Assembly: GCA_024516155.1 (NCBI GenBank)
Contig: JAJJXM010000068.1
Location: 124,001-188,000 of the forward strand
Reading direction: 5' to 3'
From: Pyronema omphalodes
Lineage: Eukaryota; Ascomycota; Pezizomycetes; Pezizales; Pyronemataceae
Length of the DNA stretch: 64,000 bases
Shown here: one piece after another, positions 21,084 to 31,612 of the stretch
Numbering within the stretch: the stretch's first letter is position 1
How the letters are laid out: every line of letters begins with the position of its first letter
The notes under the pieces: generated by a model
What the model saw: the letters and a program-made list of their open reading frames with translations, nothing else
Database searches by the model: none
What the model was told of the DNA's origin: nothing
Translations under genes and position numbers: made by a program

Positions 21084-22877
21084 TTACAACTTGTGGGCAA
21101 GGTGGACGACCTTGTAGTCGACAGCAAGCTCCTTTCCGTGGTCAGAGATGACGAGGACACGGACGGATCCGGATCCACGTCCGAAGGCCTCCTTAAGGCG
21201 AGACCAGAGGTGTCCCTGGTCAACGACCTTAAGACCCTGCTTGATCTCACCGGTCTCGGTCATGGCAACAAGCTTTCCGTCATCACGGATGTCAATGAGA
21301 CGGTACTGCTTGAAGACAGGTCCGAGAAGAGAGTGGAGGACAACGGAAGGAGAGGGGTGAGAGACAACACAAGGCTCCTCGTGAAGCTGCTTGGTGAAGA
21401 GGTCAACTCCGAGGTAACGGTGCTGGCCAGTCTGGGCAGAGGTGGTGATGCGGATGATCTGGCAAGGGCGGTGCTGGAGGATGACGAGGTCACCAATGCG
21501 GATGTGGTGGCAAGGGATGGTGAAGGTGGAAGCCTTAGGAGTGTGGACAGAGGAGATGGCCTGGGACTTGTAGGTAGGGTTCTTGTAGGCGGCGTCGGAG
21601 ACGGATCCGTGCTCGTCGGGGTAGTTGTGGCCGGCGTGGGAGGCCTCGTACTCGTAGGAGTGAGAGTCGTACTTGCCCATTTTGTTGGAGGATTTGTCGG
21701 AGACGGAAGAGGTTGAAGAGGTTGAAGAAGAGAGAGATGAGTTGGAAGACTTCGACTTGAGAGAGCGAGCCTTGGGGATTATATGATGGATCTCCTTGAC
21801 GATCTTAGTCTCGGAAATTACAGAAGGCTGGGACTCCCTAACAGTATGAGACTTGTTGGAAGAGGAGTGGTGGGTATCGACGACGACGGGATGTTCGACG
21901 TGGACGTGGGTGACTTGAGGTTGGTGGTGGTGGTGATGGGATGAGTGTTCACTGGAGTAGTCCGAAGTCGAGTGACCGGAGGCTGAGTGAGAGTGATGAG
22001 TGTGGTGTGAAGGTGTGTGGTGTGAGTGCCCGAGGTGGGGGAGGTGCTCCTTTATGGATGAGATGACTGAGTGGGCCCCTCGGTGACTGTGCGCTTGCTG
22101 CTGCTGCTGCTCGTGGTGGTGGTGCTGGTGACGGAGGTTGCCAACGATCACTAGCTGCTTACGCGACTTGTGGTCTGAGGAAGAGTCCGAGGACGAAGAA
22201 GAAGATGACGAAGAAGAAGAAGATGAGGAAGAAGAGGAGGAGGACGAGCTGGAATCGTCGTCCTTGTAGATCTTGTGAGTTTCCTTTACAATCACTGCAG
22301 TGGTGGCCGGGGCGTGGTTATGGTGGTGAATATGGGGACGGTGAATATGCTTCAATGCATTCAAAGGATTCAGAGAATGATGATGATGATGATGATGCTG
22401 CTCGTGATGGCGGCTATCAATATCCTCGTGGTGAGTCGTGGTTATGTGTTCTTCCTTAATTTGGAGATGGTTATGATGTGAGCCGTGACCTTCCCGCTCG
22501 TACTCGTTATGAGACGAGGAGGAAAGCGAAGAAGGAGGCTTATGGTGATGCTCGTGAATTGTCTCTTCGTGCACAATCGTATGGCCCTCCTTGTGGCTAT
22601 ACGACGACGGAAAGACACTTAGGGGAATCGGGATGCGAGCTTCAAAATCCAGTTTGCCAGCCGTTTGAGTCTCCGGCTGTATCTTGTCGTCCGAACACTT
22701 AAGTGTAGGATGACAAGAACGGGAGTCCTTCCTGCTAACTGAAGGGGTTATAGAACTGGAGAACGGTCGGGTAGACACGTAATGGAAGCTATGAGTGATG
22801 AAGCGAGGAGGAGAATGAGGTTGATGATGGGGACACAATTCGAAGCGAAGAAAAAAAGGACGAAGAAGTAGGGGCAC
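21084..22877 (-). CDS. hex1: Woronin-body major protein HEX-1 with long His/Ser-rich N-terminal extension
   Basis: The C-terminal 145 residues match HEX-1 closely: TIPCHHIRIGDLVILQ, then QHRYLGVDLFTKQLHEE, GPVFKQYR and VAMTETGEIKQ. This eIF5A-like fold self-assembles into the crystalline core of Woronin bodies, which plug septal pores after hyphal damage. A 198-residue form starting at the internal Met at 21680 (MGKYDSHSYEYE) has the usual HEX-1 length. The frame stays open another 399 codons upstream, with His-rich runs, about 28 consecutive Ser and a Gln run. That suggests a long isoform. There is no Met between the two starts, and the true upstream start could be on a spliced exon. The C-terminus is HKL rather than the usual SRL-type peroxisomal signal. 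Confidence 0.9.
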   Translation of the reverse strand: MPLLLRPFFLRFELCPHHQPHSPPRFITHSFHYVSTRPFSSSITPSVSRKDSRSCHPTLKCSDDKIQPETQTAGKLDFEARIPIPLSVFPSSYSHKEGHTIVHEETIHEHHHKPPSSLSSSSHNEYEREGHGSHHNHLQIKEEHITTTHHEDIDSRHHEQHHHHHHHSLNPLNALKHIHRPHIHHHNHAPATTAVIVKETHKIYKDDDSSSSSSSSSSSSSSSSSSSSSSDSSSDHKSRKQLVIVGNLRHQHHHHEQQQQQAHSHRGAHSVISSIKEHLPHLGHSHHTPSHHTHHSHSASGHSTSDYSSEHSSHHHHHQPQVTHVHVEHPVVVDTHHSSSNKSHTVRESQPSVISETKIVKEIHHIIPKARSLKSKSSNSSLSSSTSSTSSVSDKSSNKMGKYDSHSYEYEASHAGHNYPDEHGSVSDAAYKNPTYKSQAISSVHTPKASTFTIPCHHIRIGDLVILQHRPCQIIRITTSAQTGQHRYLGVDLFTKQLHEEPCVVSHPSPSVVLHSLLGPVFKQYRLIDIRDDGKLVAMTETGEIKQGLKVVDQGHLWSRLKEAFGRGSGSVRVLVISDHGKELAVDYKVVHLAHKL

Positions 22878-25469
22878 GGACGCTGCAAAATGCGGTAGGC
22901 TGGGCGATTCTATTGCACGAAGACCGGGCTATGAACGATCTGACGCTCGACGGACTCAATTGATGACATGGGATTAGGAACTGCGGAGAACCAGGCGAGC
23001 CAATAGTGTTTCCAATAATGGCACAATTCACACCAATTAGGCGGGATATCGATAGCGAAAGCTAACTGGATATCGTATGTATCAGCAAACAAGGAGAGCG
23101 CAGCTGGGGGGGGGGGGTACGATGGGGTACGATGGGGTACGATGGGAGTATGTACACGATGGGAGAGGGCATGGGAGAGCTCGTGGGGTGCTGAGGAGAC
23201 GCTGACGATGGACTCGTAAGGGGGGTGGTGGGATGCTGAAACAAAACAAACCGAAATAACCAATAGTAAACAACGATTGGCAACACCAGACACACATTCC
23301 AGTGAACTGTGTCCACATCACCGCTCCGCCAGAGGCACCCAGAGCACACCCAGAGGCATCCAAACGGTCCCAAAAGCCTCCGTTCTCCAGCCTCTCGAAT
23401 TCTTCTGGGATTAGCCGCTACGCACCAATCCCCTTCGTGTTTTGCAGCCATTGGTCTGAGTGGAATCTTAGCCGATGCAGATGGCTGGTAAGCTTGTCAC
23501 ATCTCACAATGCCCCCCGACCCAAGTATGTAGTTCGGAAGCTGGGAATGCAGCTTCTTGGGGCCGTCTTTTGCTATGATTCCATTCTGATTCGATGCCTT
23601 ATGTGGTTAATTCAATCTCAAGTGCATTTATTTCATGCGGCTTGGTGTTGATCCTATACTTTCTTCAGTTACTTGAATACTCGGTGCAGGCATTTCATCA
23701 GCCAATTCCGCCATTCCATGCTCTCTGCAGCGAATCCCATCAGCCTCCGCAGCGGACCAGATGCTGGCAGAAGCGGATGTAAATTGAGGCTCTCAGCTCA
23801 ATTCAGCTCAATTCGCCGTGGCTGACGAAATTTGCAGGTTAAGCGGGGTTCCCGAAGGTGCTGAAAGTTGAAGAATCCGCCTCTGCTGGGACACTTGAGG
23901 TTCCGTGGTTACAACTCCAGCAAGAATCGGCCCAGAAATCCCGTCCTAAAACAGTTGCATCAAATGGACAGGGGTCGCATATCGTAAAAAACAAACCCGG
24001 GAGATTGCAGCCAAGGCTCTTTTGCTGATTATGGAAGGTGTCCTCGATGGGCCCGCACCGACTGGTGATAGGCGATTCGTCGCAGTTGTCTCACCCAGCG
24101 CGTCGACGTTTCACCCCGTCTGCAGTTGGGGTGCATTTTTCAGCTGAAAAATCACCGTGGAATTCCGTCCAGGCTGAATTAATTATAGCGGTCGCATAGC
24201 GGTCGCATAGCCGTTCATGCCGTTGCCTATCGAGTTCGGGAAAACAATGAAAAAGAGAAAGTGTGCGAAAATAGGCATCGCAATTGATGATATCCAAAAC
24301 TGCTGCCTATCGGTACCGAGCCCTTCGATCCCCGCACAATCAAACGCATGATAAGGATTAAGGAAGTTTGTTTTATTCGCGCGTCCAAAATATCTTGTTT
24401 GCTGCGTCGACCAACCAACCACCTTTCTAATCCGGCGGGCACGGGTGCGGGCACTGCCCTGCTTCATGCAGCATCCGGTTCCGGAAGGAAACTGGATATA
24501 TCTCGGAGTTTGGAGACAAAAAGTTTCGAAAAATTTCTGGGGCTTTCGGGTGGCAAATCTCACTCAGCAAGCGCAATGAGGCGCTCACGGCCGGCCCATG
24601 ATCGAGCCACGGCGGGCGGTCGGAACGGGGGGAGACCGCCGGCGTTCTCGGTGGTGTTGCAACAGTCTTCCGCGCACGTTCTCGCGCGCACTTGACTTTT
24701 ATTTGGTGATGTATATGTCTCAGAAACGCATCCAACCGCATGGTGGTTTGGATTAGATATTTTGCTGGTTTGACATTCCTAATCTGCCTTGGCCATGGCG
24801 GAGGGCGGGCCTTCTATGGCTCAAAGTGAAGATTCGGAAAGTGCTCTAGTCTCCTTGGCTTTTCCTAAAATCATCATCGAGCTCCCAGCCCTCTCCTGAA
24901 TACGGTAAAGTGAAGATAGCGGAATTTGAAGATCAGATCTACCTCTCTAGAGCAACCGTCTAGAGCAATTAAAGTATGCAAGGAAACGGTAGCCGACCCA
25001 AGATCAAATCAAGATTCGTCGTGATCTAATCCCGTGCCGTTTTAGCTTGTCTCAACATCAGCCAGCATGAAAAAGCACAAGAAATGGGCTATGGCGGAGA
25101 TGCGGCCTCGCTGTTTACTTTGTTGTCAAAGGGTTTATTTGTCCGTCTTTTTTCCCGTCACCAGATCGTCTCTTTGTCTCGTTTGTTCGGTCGGTCGGGG
25201 CGACAACTGATTGATGGATTCGATCCACGTTTGATGAAGCTACCGTTCCGTTTGTTGTTTGGATGCGCGAACGGGTTGGCGGGTACCTCGCAGCCATGTG
25301 GATGGCATGCAGCCAGGTATTTTGCGATAGACTAGATATCTACATCTCGAATGGAAGCCTTCCACTGGTCCTTCTATGCGGAGTCTTGCCGACGATTGAT
25401 TGCTTTAGGCTTATAGGTATCGTGAGTTGGCATGCAGGTACGACGGTACGGGAAGTGAGGTGTATCTAC
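22878..25469. other. hex1 upstream region, no other gene seen
   Basis: Holds the hex1 promoter and 5' leader. A short tandem repeat of GGGGTACGAT (three copies, next to a G run) lies at 23107..23145, and a doubled AGCGGTCGCAT at 24186..24208. I see no supported gene. Confidence 0.45.
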
Positions 25470-25958
25470 TTACAATTGTCCATGTGTTTTTGCACTCCGA
25501 GCTCTGGTAGCCTGTAGGCACTCGTACACATCGTCCACCCGGTTTCTGTGTTTAGCAGAGCTGAAATCTGATGTGTTTCTGGACAACTCTAGGAATGCTT
25601 TCTTCGGATACCGGATCGACGTCACCAGCCGCTCGCCCGGTGTTTCTAGACACTGCAAGCGCTCGGTGACCTCATTCGCCGCTACCTCTTTGACGGAGTG
25701 TATCCAAGCACCAACATAATCCAAAATGCTCTCGATAGCACTGTCCTTCAAATACTCGGGCGCTCGGTTGTCTTTTCGACATGTTATCGGTTTGATCGTC
25801 TCGAAAGGCGGTCCAGCGTGCGTGGCCGGTTCGAAATTCAGTAGCGAACGACGGCCGTGCGTGCGGTGACAGATTGCTGCTTTTGGTGTGCTAAATGGCA
25901 GAAACATCCGCAGATAAAGATGAGATGTTGATGGCGGAGGTGTAGCGAGAAATATCAC
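25470..25958 (-). CDS. possible small gene or exon, unrecognised
   Basis: An open frame of 162 codons has codon use that looks coding (G/C at many third positions). It includes a stretch resembling a folded protein: ESILDYVGAWIHSVKEVAAN, then ERLQCLETPGERLV and KKAFLEL. The frame ends at GGACAATT directly followed by a good GTAAGT donor at about 25471. It may therefore be an exon whose 3' continuation I could not locate. No signal peptide or known domain is seen. It could be a relic. Confidence 0.35.
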   Translation of the reverse strand: MIFLATPPPSTSHLYLRMFLPFSTPKAAICHRTHGRRSLLNFEPATHAGPPFETIKPITCRKDNRAPEYLKDSAIESILDYVGAWIHSVKEVAANEVTERLQCLETPGERLVTSIRYPKKAFLELSRNTSDFSSAKHRNRVDDVYECLQATRARSAKTHGQL

Positions 25959-26448
25959 GGCTTAATAGTATGTCCGATGACGTCGAATCGAGGATGACGA
26001 GCGTGTGTCACAGTATATCACAGAGAGCTCCGTGGGAACCTGGTGTATTTATCAAATTCGATTTACCCAAGAGCACACAGCTGCCTTCACCCCAATTCTC
26101 TCAGATGTATGAAGGTGAAATGTAATAAGAAACATCAGAAAGACAAAGTTTCAGAATCTGTGCCAACTTCAGGACGAGGAAATGAAGCTCTGAACCCTTC
26201 TCGCTGGAGCTTCCCTCACAAGCTAGGCGGGTAACGCGTCGGTGGTCGACGAGCTTCTGAATTCGATCGTTCGCAGGCAGAAGCTTGGTGAATTCATGTT
26301 AGAGCCTTCTTCTGTAATCTTCGGTATCCGCTCTGATTTCGAAATATGTTGCCGGTTCGTGCGTGCTGTTGTCGTAGATGCTGAGTTCAAGGGGAATCCT
26401 GATTACAAGTAATGGCGGGGAAGTCACATGAGTGGCCATCAAGGTACC

Positions 26449-27274
26449 TCATATCCACTCACTCGAGCATCCACCATTCTCCAACAGTGCACAAGCGCGG
26501 CAGCCGTGAACAAGCGCATTGGATAATGCGGAATAGTATCGGCATTTAGTATATCTGGCGTAATGATCCGCGGGATATCCCATAAGGCAAACGCAAAATT
26601 TGGTATTCTCAAAGATAGCCATTAATGGGTCTTCTGAAAGCCCACCGTGCAATTCGCCGCTGCTGGCAATGCGCACGACGCACGCCCAGGGATATCACGA
26701 GTAGGCTTCCGGGTATACTCCAGAGCTTTGATAATACCGATGGCGATATAGCAAGGCAAGGTGCAAGGCCGCAAACTGATGCAAGACTGCCAAATATGAT
26801 TTGAGAAGTCTTCGGTAGCGGCTTGCTGTATGTACGAAAAGCTGATGCTGTACGATTTGATAATTCGGCTTTGCAGGGCTTTATGCAGCTTGTCAGGATC
26901 GCCGTATCTGAAACTGTAAGATTGACCACATGAGCCTAGAGCAGCCCTATTTACTTTCCTGAATCGATAATGCGCAGCGGGAGAGTGGGGTATGGGGGGG
27001 GGACAGTGTAAGGGTTAACCCCGCAAAGGATTTTGGCATGCACAGTCAACCCCACCACCGAAGATATGTTCATCTGCAAGTCATTTTCCAGATGAATCGC
27101 CATCGTACCGCATGGTTGTTTGCCACCGAGGCTATAAGTTCCCATTGAAGTATTAGATAGACGAGATTTGAAACATCCTGGCTTTGCTTCCGGATTTGCA
27201 CTGTACTGTGGGCGCGGGTGTGACATAGTATGAACATCACGTGGGGCATCTATAAAGTGCTCGAAGTTAGTCAC
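26449..27274 (-). pseudogene. possible decayed gene, unrecognised
   Basis: Successive reverse-strand frames of 75-107 codons lie next to each other in different phases. They include protein-like stretches such as KPGCFKSRLSNTSMGTYSLG, PDKLHKALQSRIIKSYS and SLASVCGLAPCLAISPSV. The last is hydrophobic and could be a former membrane segment. I could not join them with convincing splice sites, so either introns were missed or the gene is broken. No family is recognised. Confidence 0.2.
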
Positions 27275-28268
27275 AACTCATCACCATCTAAAATGTGGAC
27301 TTGCTGTTTTCTTTCATATCCGTCTGAAGATAATAGCTCAGTAATAATTGTAGAGGGCTAGAATGAATAAAGGATGTTGATATATGTGGATGTTGTTTGT
27401 GGTGGATGGCTGTAAGAGTTGAGCAAAGGGATTAGCTTTGAATGCTGAACTTGATTGAAATGATTGTCTAAGGATACCAGATAGACGCCTCTTTTGAAAG
27501 TAAAACATCTTTTTGCACTGTTGTGTAGTACTACTACCTAAGTCTTTCTTAGTCATGACTGATCACTCATTTCCATGGAAACCTTCCGTACCTCCTATTC
27601 CTCTGCAGAAGAATTCGTTTACCAGAATTCAGACATCGTTGGATTCAATAGAGAATGTATGTAGAGAGATAGTTGATTGTGGTGATTGCGAAAAAAGGTG
27701 GATGTGGAGGTGGATAACTGAGTGAATCTTCGGTTGGGTTAACCTCGCTCGAATTCAGCAGCGACAGAGGCCCTTTTAATCTCCAAAGAACAATTTGCAC
27801 CTAGAAAAGTGACAATTATGGTAAAGTCTAATTTCCTGATTGTATATTTCAGTTCTCATGCCCAGCGATGATCTGTACTGAAATCCAGTCATCTTATTAC
27901 ATCTTTATACTATCAATATCAATACTTTACAGCACCGGGGGATGATACATTCTCGGCAGTGATGAAAAGTATATTTTCACCCAGACCTGTTCTTTTTTTT
28001 GCATTGAAAAGACATACTAATAATGTAAAGGTGGGTAAAAATGTAGTACGTAATAGATTTTTGGGGATTCCGAGCTTCGAGATCGGACACATACAGCGGA
28101 CTCTCGTGAAAGACCATAGGCTGTATACCCATCAAATCAATCACATGTCGAACAATATCCAAGTACTCAGTAGATACATGTAGCTAGTCTGGTTTTGACA
28201 AATTACTCTTTGAGTTTCCCCAATGTCCAGGATAACACATCATCAAAACACAAGATTCCATTATAGGG
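27275..28268. other. gene-free stretch
   Basis: No supported gene or repeat between the decayed region and the LINE insertion. Confidence 0.45.
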
Positions 28269-28285
28269 CAAGGCAAAGCCAAACG

Positions 28286-29792
28286 TCCCTAGCACTGCCC
28301 CTGCTGAAGGCGAAGGTTGGAAGATAGTGGAAGGCAAAACAATGTGGAGGAAGAGGAGAAGTGAACAGACAAGCAACCATAAGGCCAGACCTCCCAACCG
28401 TATAGCCAGTTTACCGGGTAAAATCGTAAACCAGGTAAACTGAACTGATAATTCACAGTTAGTTGGTGCAGTTTTCGTGTCCCGGATACGCAGTTGGTTC
28501 AGTTTTGAGGGTCCCATAGAACCAGGTAACTGCAGTGCACTGATTGAACTGATTGAACTAACTCGGTAAACAGTTTACTGGTTGTCAGATACAAACCAGT
28601 TTAACCACCTCGTTTACTACTTCGCAGAAGAATAAACAGCCAAACCCATGCATGGAGGATCATAGATAGCCAAACCGGTGCAAATATTGTACCGAAACCT
28701 CGTTTGAACGCACCTCTACTGGCCTGGATCCTCCTATTCATCTCGCCTAGACTATTTTCTCTTGACCTACAGAACTCAACCATACCTTACACTGCCATTT
28801 CTCTCCAACCACCTACAACGAGTTCCGTTACCAGCGGCCTCTTCTCTATACCACCTAGCTTCAATACCCCGCTAGAACCCCAACAAGGCTCTGAAGATAC
28901 GGCAACAGGTAGCCCCATGCAGCCGGACGAGTATGTTGATTACTGTGCGCTGAGACTGGAGGCAGCACTTGGGGATGGTCCTTCTGCCATTGAGTGGTGG
29001 TGTGAGCCCCGGCAGCGGGCCAGGTTCCCCAAACTTTGCAAAACGGCTGTTGAAGTACTGCTCTCTATTCCCGCAAAGAGCGCCGAGCCCGAGCGGCTGT
29101 TTTTCGAATGCAAGAAAATCATTATATCGGACCTTCATTCGATGCAGGCAGACACTCTGGAGGGCATTGCGGGGCTCAAGGCTTGAATCGTAGGCGTCAG
29201 TTCTTATTTCTGGGGACCCAATTAGGATCGAATTTTGCTATATATGCACTAAATAATATTTCTTGCCCCTTCATAAACCAGTTCCCCTGGACAAACCAGT
29301 TTTCGCAGTTTTAAACAGTTCACCTGGTTTGCCAAGCCTTGCATTCAGTTAACTGGTTTTCGCAGTTTAACCAGTTTATACTACTGACAGTAAACTGAAC
29401 TGGGTGGCCGTACAGTTCTCATCTTCCAACAGTCCGTACAGTCCGTTTTGGTCGTCATTTTAAACTGGTTTGTACGACTGGGAGGTCTGCATAAGGCAGC
29501 TCCAAATAACGACAAAACCCCAACAACAAAGACTGGTAGGAGGGGAAAGAGCACCTACCAACCCAAACCAACGACTACTCCCACAAAGAAAACCTGGGCA
29601 GAGGTTGTCAAAAGTGGAGGAATTAATGTCCAGATTGTCTTAGGTAATGACCACCTTCAACTAATCACACCGACGACAAGAGCCCGAAGAGAGAGGCAAG
29701 GAGGGGCAGCGCGAAGGCTCAAAAAGAAGACCCGAGCAGGCAGAGGGACGGAGGAGGAAAGAAGGGGAAGAAGTAGCCCGGCAGTAGTATAA
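28286..29792 (+). pseudogene. gag-like ORF of the LINE, split by the hAT insertion
   Basis: The frame entering at the left duplication (STAPAEGEGWKIVEGK) continues in phase on the far side of the hAT (AAPNNDKTPTT). It runs through KKTWAEVVKSGGINVQIVLG and a very basic tail to a stop at 29792. The TWAEVVKSG word and the basic charge resemble ORF1 (gag-like) proteins of fungal Tad-type LINEs. The insertion left the frame of both halves intact, so it looks recent compared with decay of the gene. Confidence 0.6.
28386..29489 (+). mobile_element. internally deleted hAT transposon, nested in the LINE
   Basis: The terminal inverted repeats are CAGACCTCCCA at both ends. A perfect 8-bp target duplication, CATAAGGC, lies at 28378..28385 and 29490..29497, the hAT hallmark. 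Many AAACTGG/CCAGTTT words crowd both subterminal regions. The only coding remnant is a plus-strand frame (28704..29186). Its last 60 residues (EWWCEPRQRARFPKLCKTAV and following, with LLSIPAKSAEPERLF) are the hAT C-terminal dimerisation domain. The catalytic core is missing, so the copy is non-autonomous. Confidence 0.93.
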
Positions 29793-30111
29793 GGTCCAAG
29801 AAATAAATAAATAAAAAAAGAAAGAAGAAGGATTTAGATGTGAAGGGAAGGGAAGAGGAATGAGGTGAACGACTGGGCGGAATAATAATTGAGCGTACAG
29901 GGCTCTAGACTATATTGACGCGAAAGAAAATCATCATGGAGAACACCAGGGTGCTGTGGCCCCAAATAATGAAGAATGCTCTGGGGCTTTTCCCAGTAGG
30001 CCTCCGGGATTACAGACCGGGGCCTAAAGATGTATATTAACACAGACCACGTCATAACCTTACGGTTGGGAACGTTTAAGAATCAATCAATCAATCAAGG
30101 CAAAGCCAAAC

Positions 30112-31612
30112 TTCCTCTTGTTATGCCATGTAAGATAGTCTTAAAAAGTATACACCCAGAACTTCATAATAATTACCGAGGCCCATTCTCTGAGCATACT
30201 CACAATAGCAATGGAACACTTTATTCAGGAAGCCAGACTAATCCAGCTCTGCAAATAAGAAGAAAGCCGCAGTCGTCACGAAACCCAAGAAATCTTAAGG
30301 CCCCAGGCTACAGTCAGTAGTATTTCTCCAATGTATCCATGATCTATCACTCATAAGTCTACAATGAATGGCCTATGAATTTCATTCCATGCTGGGGCTA
30401 TATATGAAATCCCGGGGGTACCAACTCCTGGCATACGCACAATAGCCATCACAACCAACTTATTCTTTTTCTAAATCCCCTTCTTCATAAAACAACTCAT
30501 CTGCGTTCACGGCCACTACATAATCCATAAATCATTCAATCAATTGTAACCATGTATAGCACTAGTTATCATCGCCAGCAATTGGGGGGTTCGAGGTGGG
30601 TATGTCATAGCTCTCGATGTAGCTGTACATGTATGGGCATACTGACTCATGTTACTCATCATTCTTTAAACAGCCGCGTTCGGCTCATTGATAAACCCCA
30701 TAAATGAGTGTTATGTGTCGCCTTATATAAAATTCGAAATCCAAAATCCGAAATTCGGACCTAGAGATTTAATATTATTACCTACTTCAAGGGTATACAG
30801 AAAATGTAGGGGAAGAATAGGGGAGTTACTTTTCTAAGGTCTCTTATGGAAGGGCTGCGTGGTGGTTAATATTTGGAAAGATGGGGAGATGCGATGGCGC
30901 TAGAAAGAAGCGAGATCCATACCGAGCACACACTGGAAAAGCTATTATTCAAGCTCTCGAAGCAGCCTTGTTGCAAGTCTGTCACTAGAACTCGATGATA
31001 CATCCCACTTCTGTATCATCTGTTCAAAGCATGCATGAGAGGCTCTGTACCGAGAACTATGGCCATATATTTCAGCACGCGAAATCACTCATGCATCCGA
31101 AATAAAAACAATATCCGTAAAATATAAACACGATAGAATATCCTTATCATCTACCTAAAAAAAAAATAACTTTAAAGATCCCTTCTTAAAATCTTTTCAC
31201 CAAAACAAAGGTTCCAACAGCAACACTTCAATCCCATACACACACATACACATACACCAAAACTTCCAATAAGATGCCACAATGCCACAATAAGATGCCA
31301 TAATAAAAATAGGCCTAATATCAATCAATCAAGTTGCAACCCAACAGAATCCAAAAAAATAAAAAGAAACTAGCCACCACAAGTAATCAAATCGCCAACA
31401 AAAACAAAGGGGTATCTGGAATCTCCTTACAAAAAAAAAATAGGACTTAGAAAGGAATAAAGAATAAAGGAACTTGAACACATGTAATGGGAAATCAATA
31501 AACATATAATCAGAAAACGCCATCCGTCGCGATACACCAAGCACCAAGCACCAAGCACCACAGCAACCACACGCCAGCTCGCTTTCTAGCTCTCTAGCTC
31601 TGAACTAGCTAT
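30112..31612. other. gene-free stretch
   Basis: Intergenic A/T-rich DNA between the LINE and the 3' end of the GH17 gene. Short duplications such as AAGATGCCACAATGCCACAA (31272 on) and repeated CCAAGCA (31535-31560) are the only structure seen. Confidence 0.5.

Larger units (their letters stand above)
28285..30095 (+). mobile_element. truncated LINE-type retroelement, interrupted by a hAT element
   Basis: A perfect 16-bp target-site duplication, CAAGGCAAAGCCAAAC, flanks the element at 28269..28284 and 30096..30111. The 3' end is a short simple repeat of CAAT units, as in many fungal non-LTR elements. The last about 80 bp (GTCATAA..TTGGGAACGTT) match the copy ending at 50273. Removing the nested hAT and one of its duplications leaves about 700 bp, so the element is strongly reduced. 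It carries a basic gag-like frame but no reverse transcriptase. Confidence 0.85.

Noticed and set aside
22910..23451. Minus-strand frames upstream of hex1, one with a signal-like start
   Set aside because: Composition looks like promoter/leader DNA with G runs and tandem GGTACGAT. No conserved domain or splice support.
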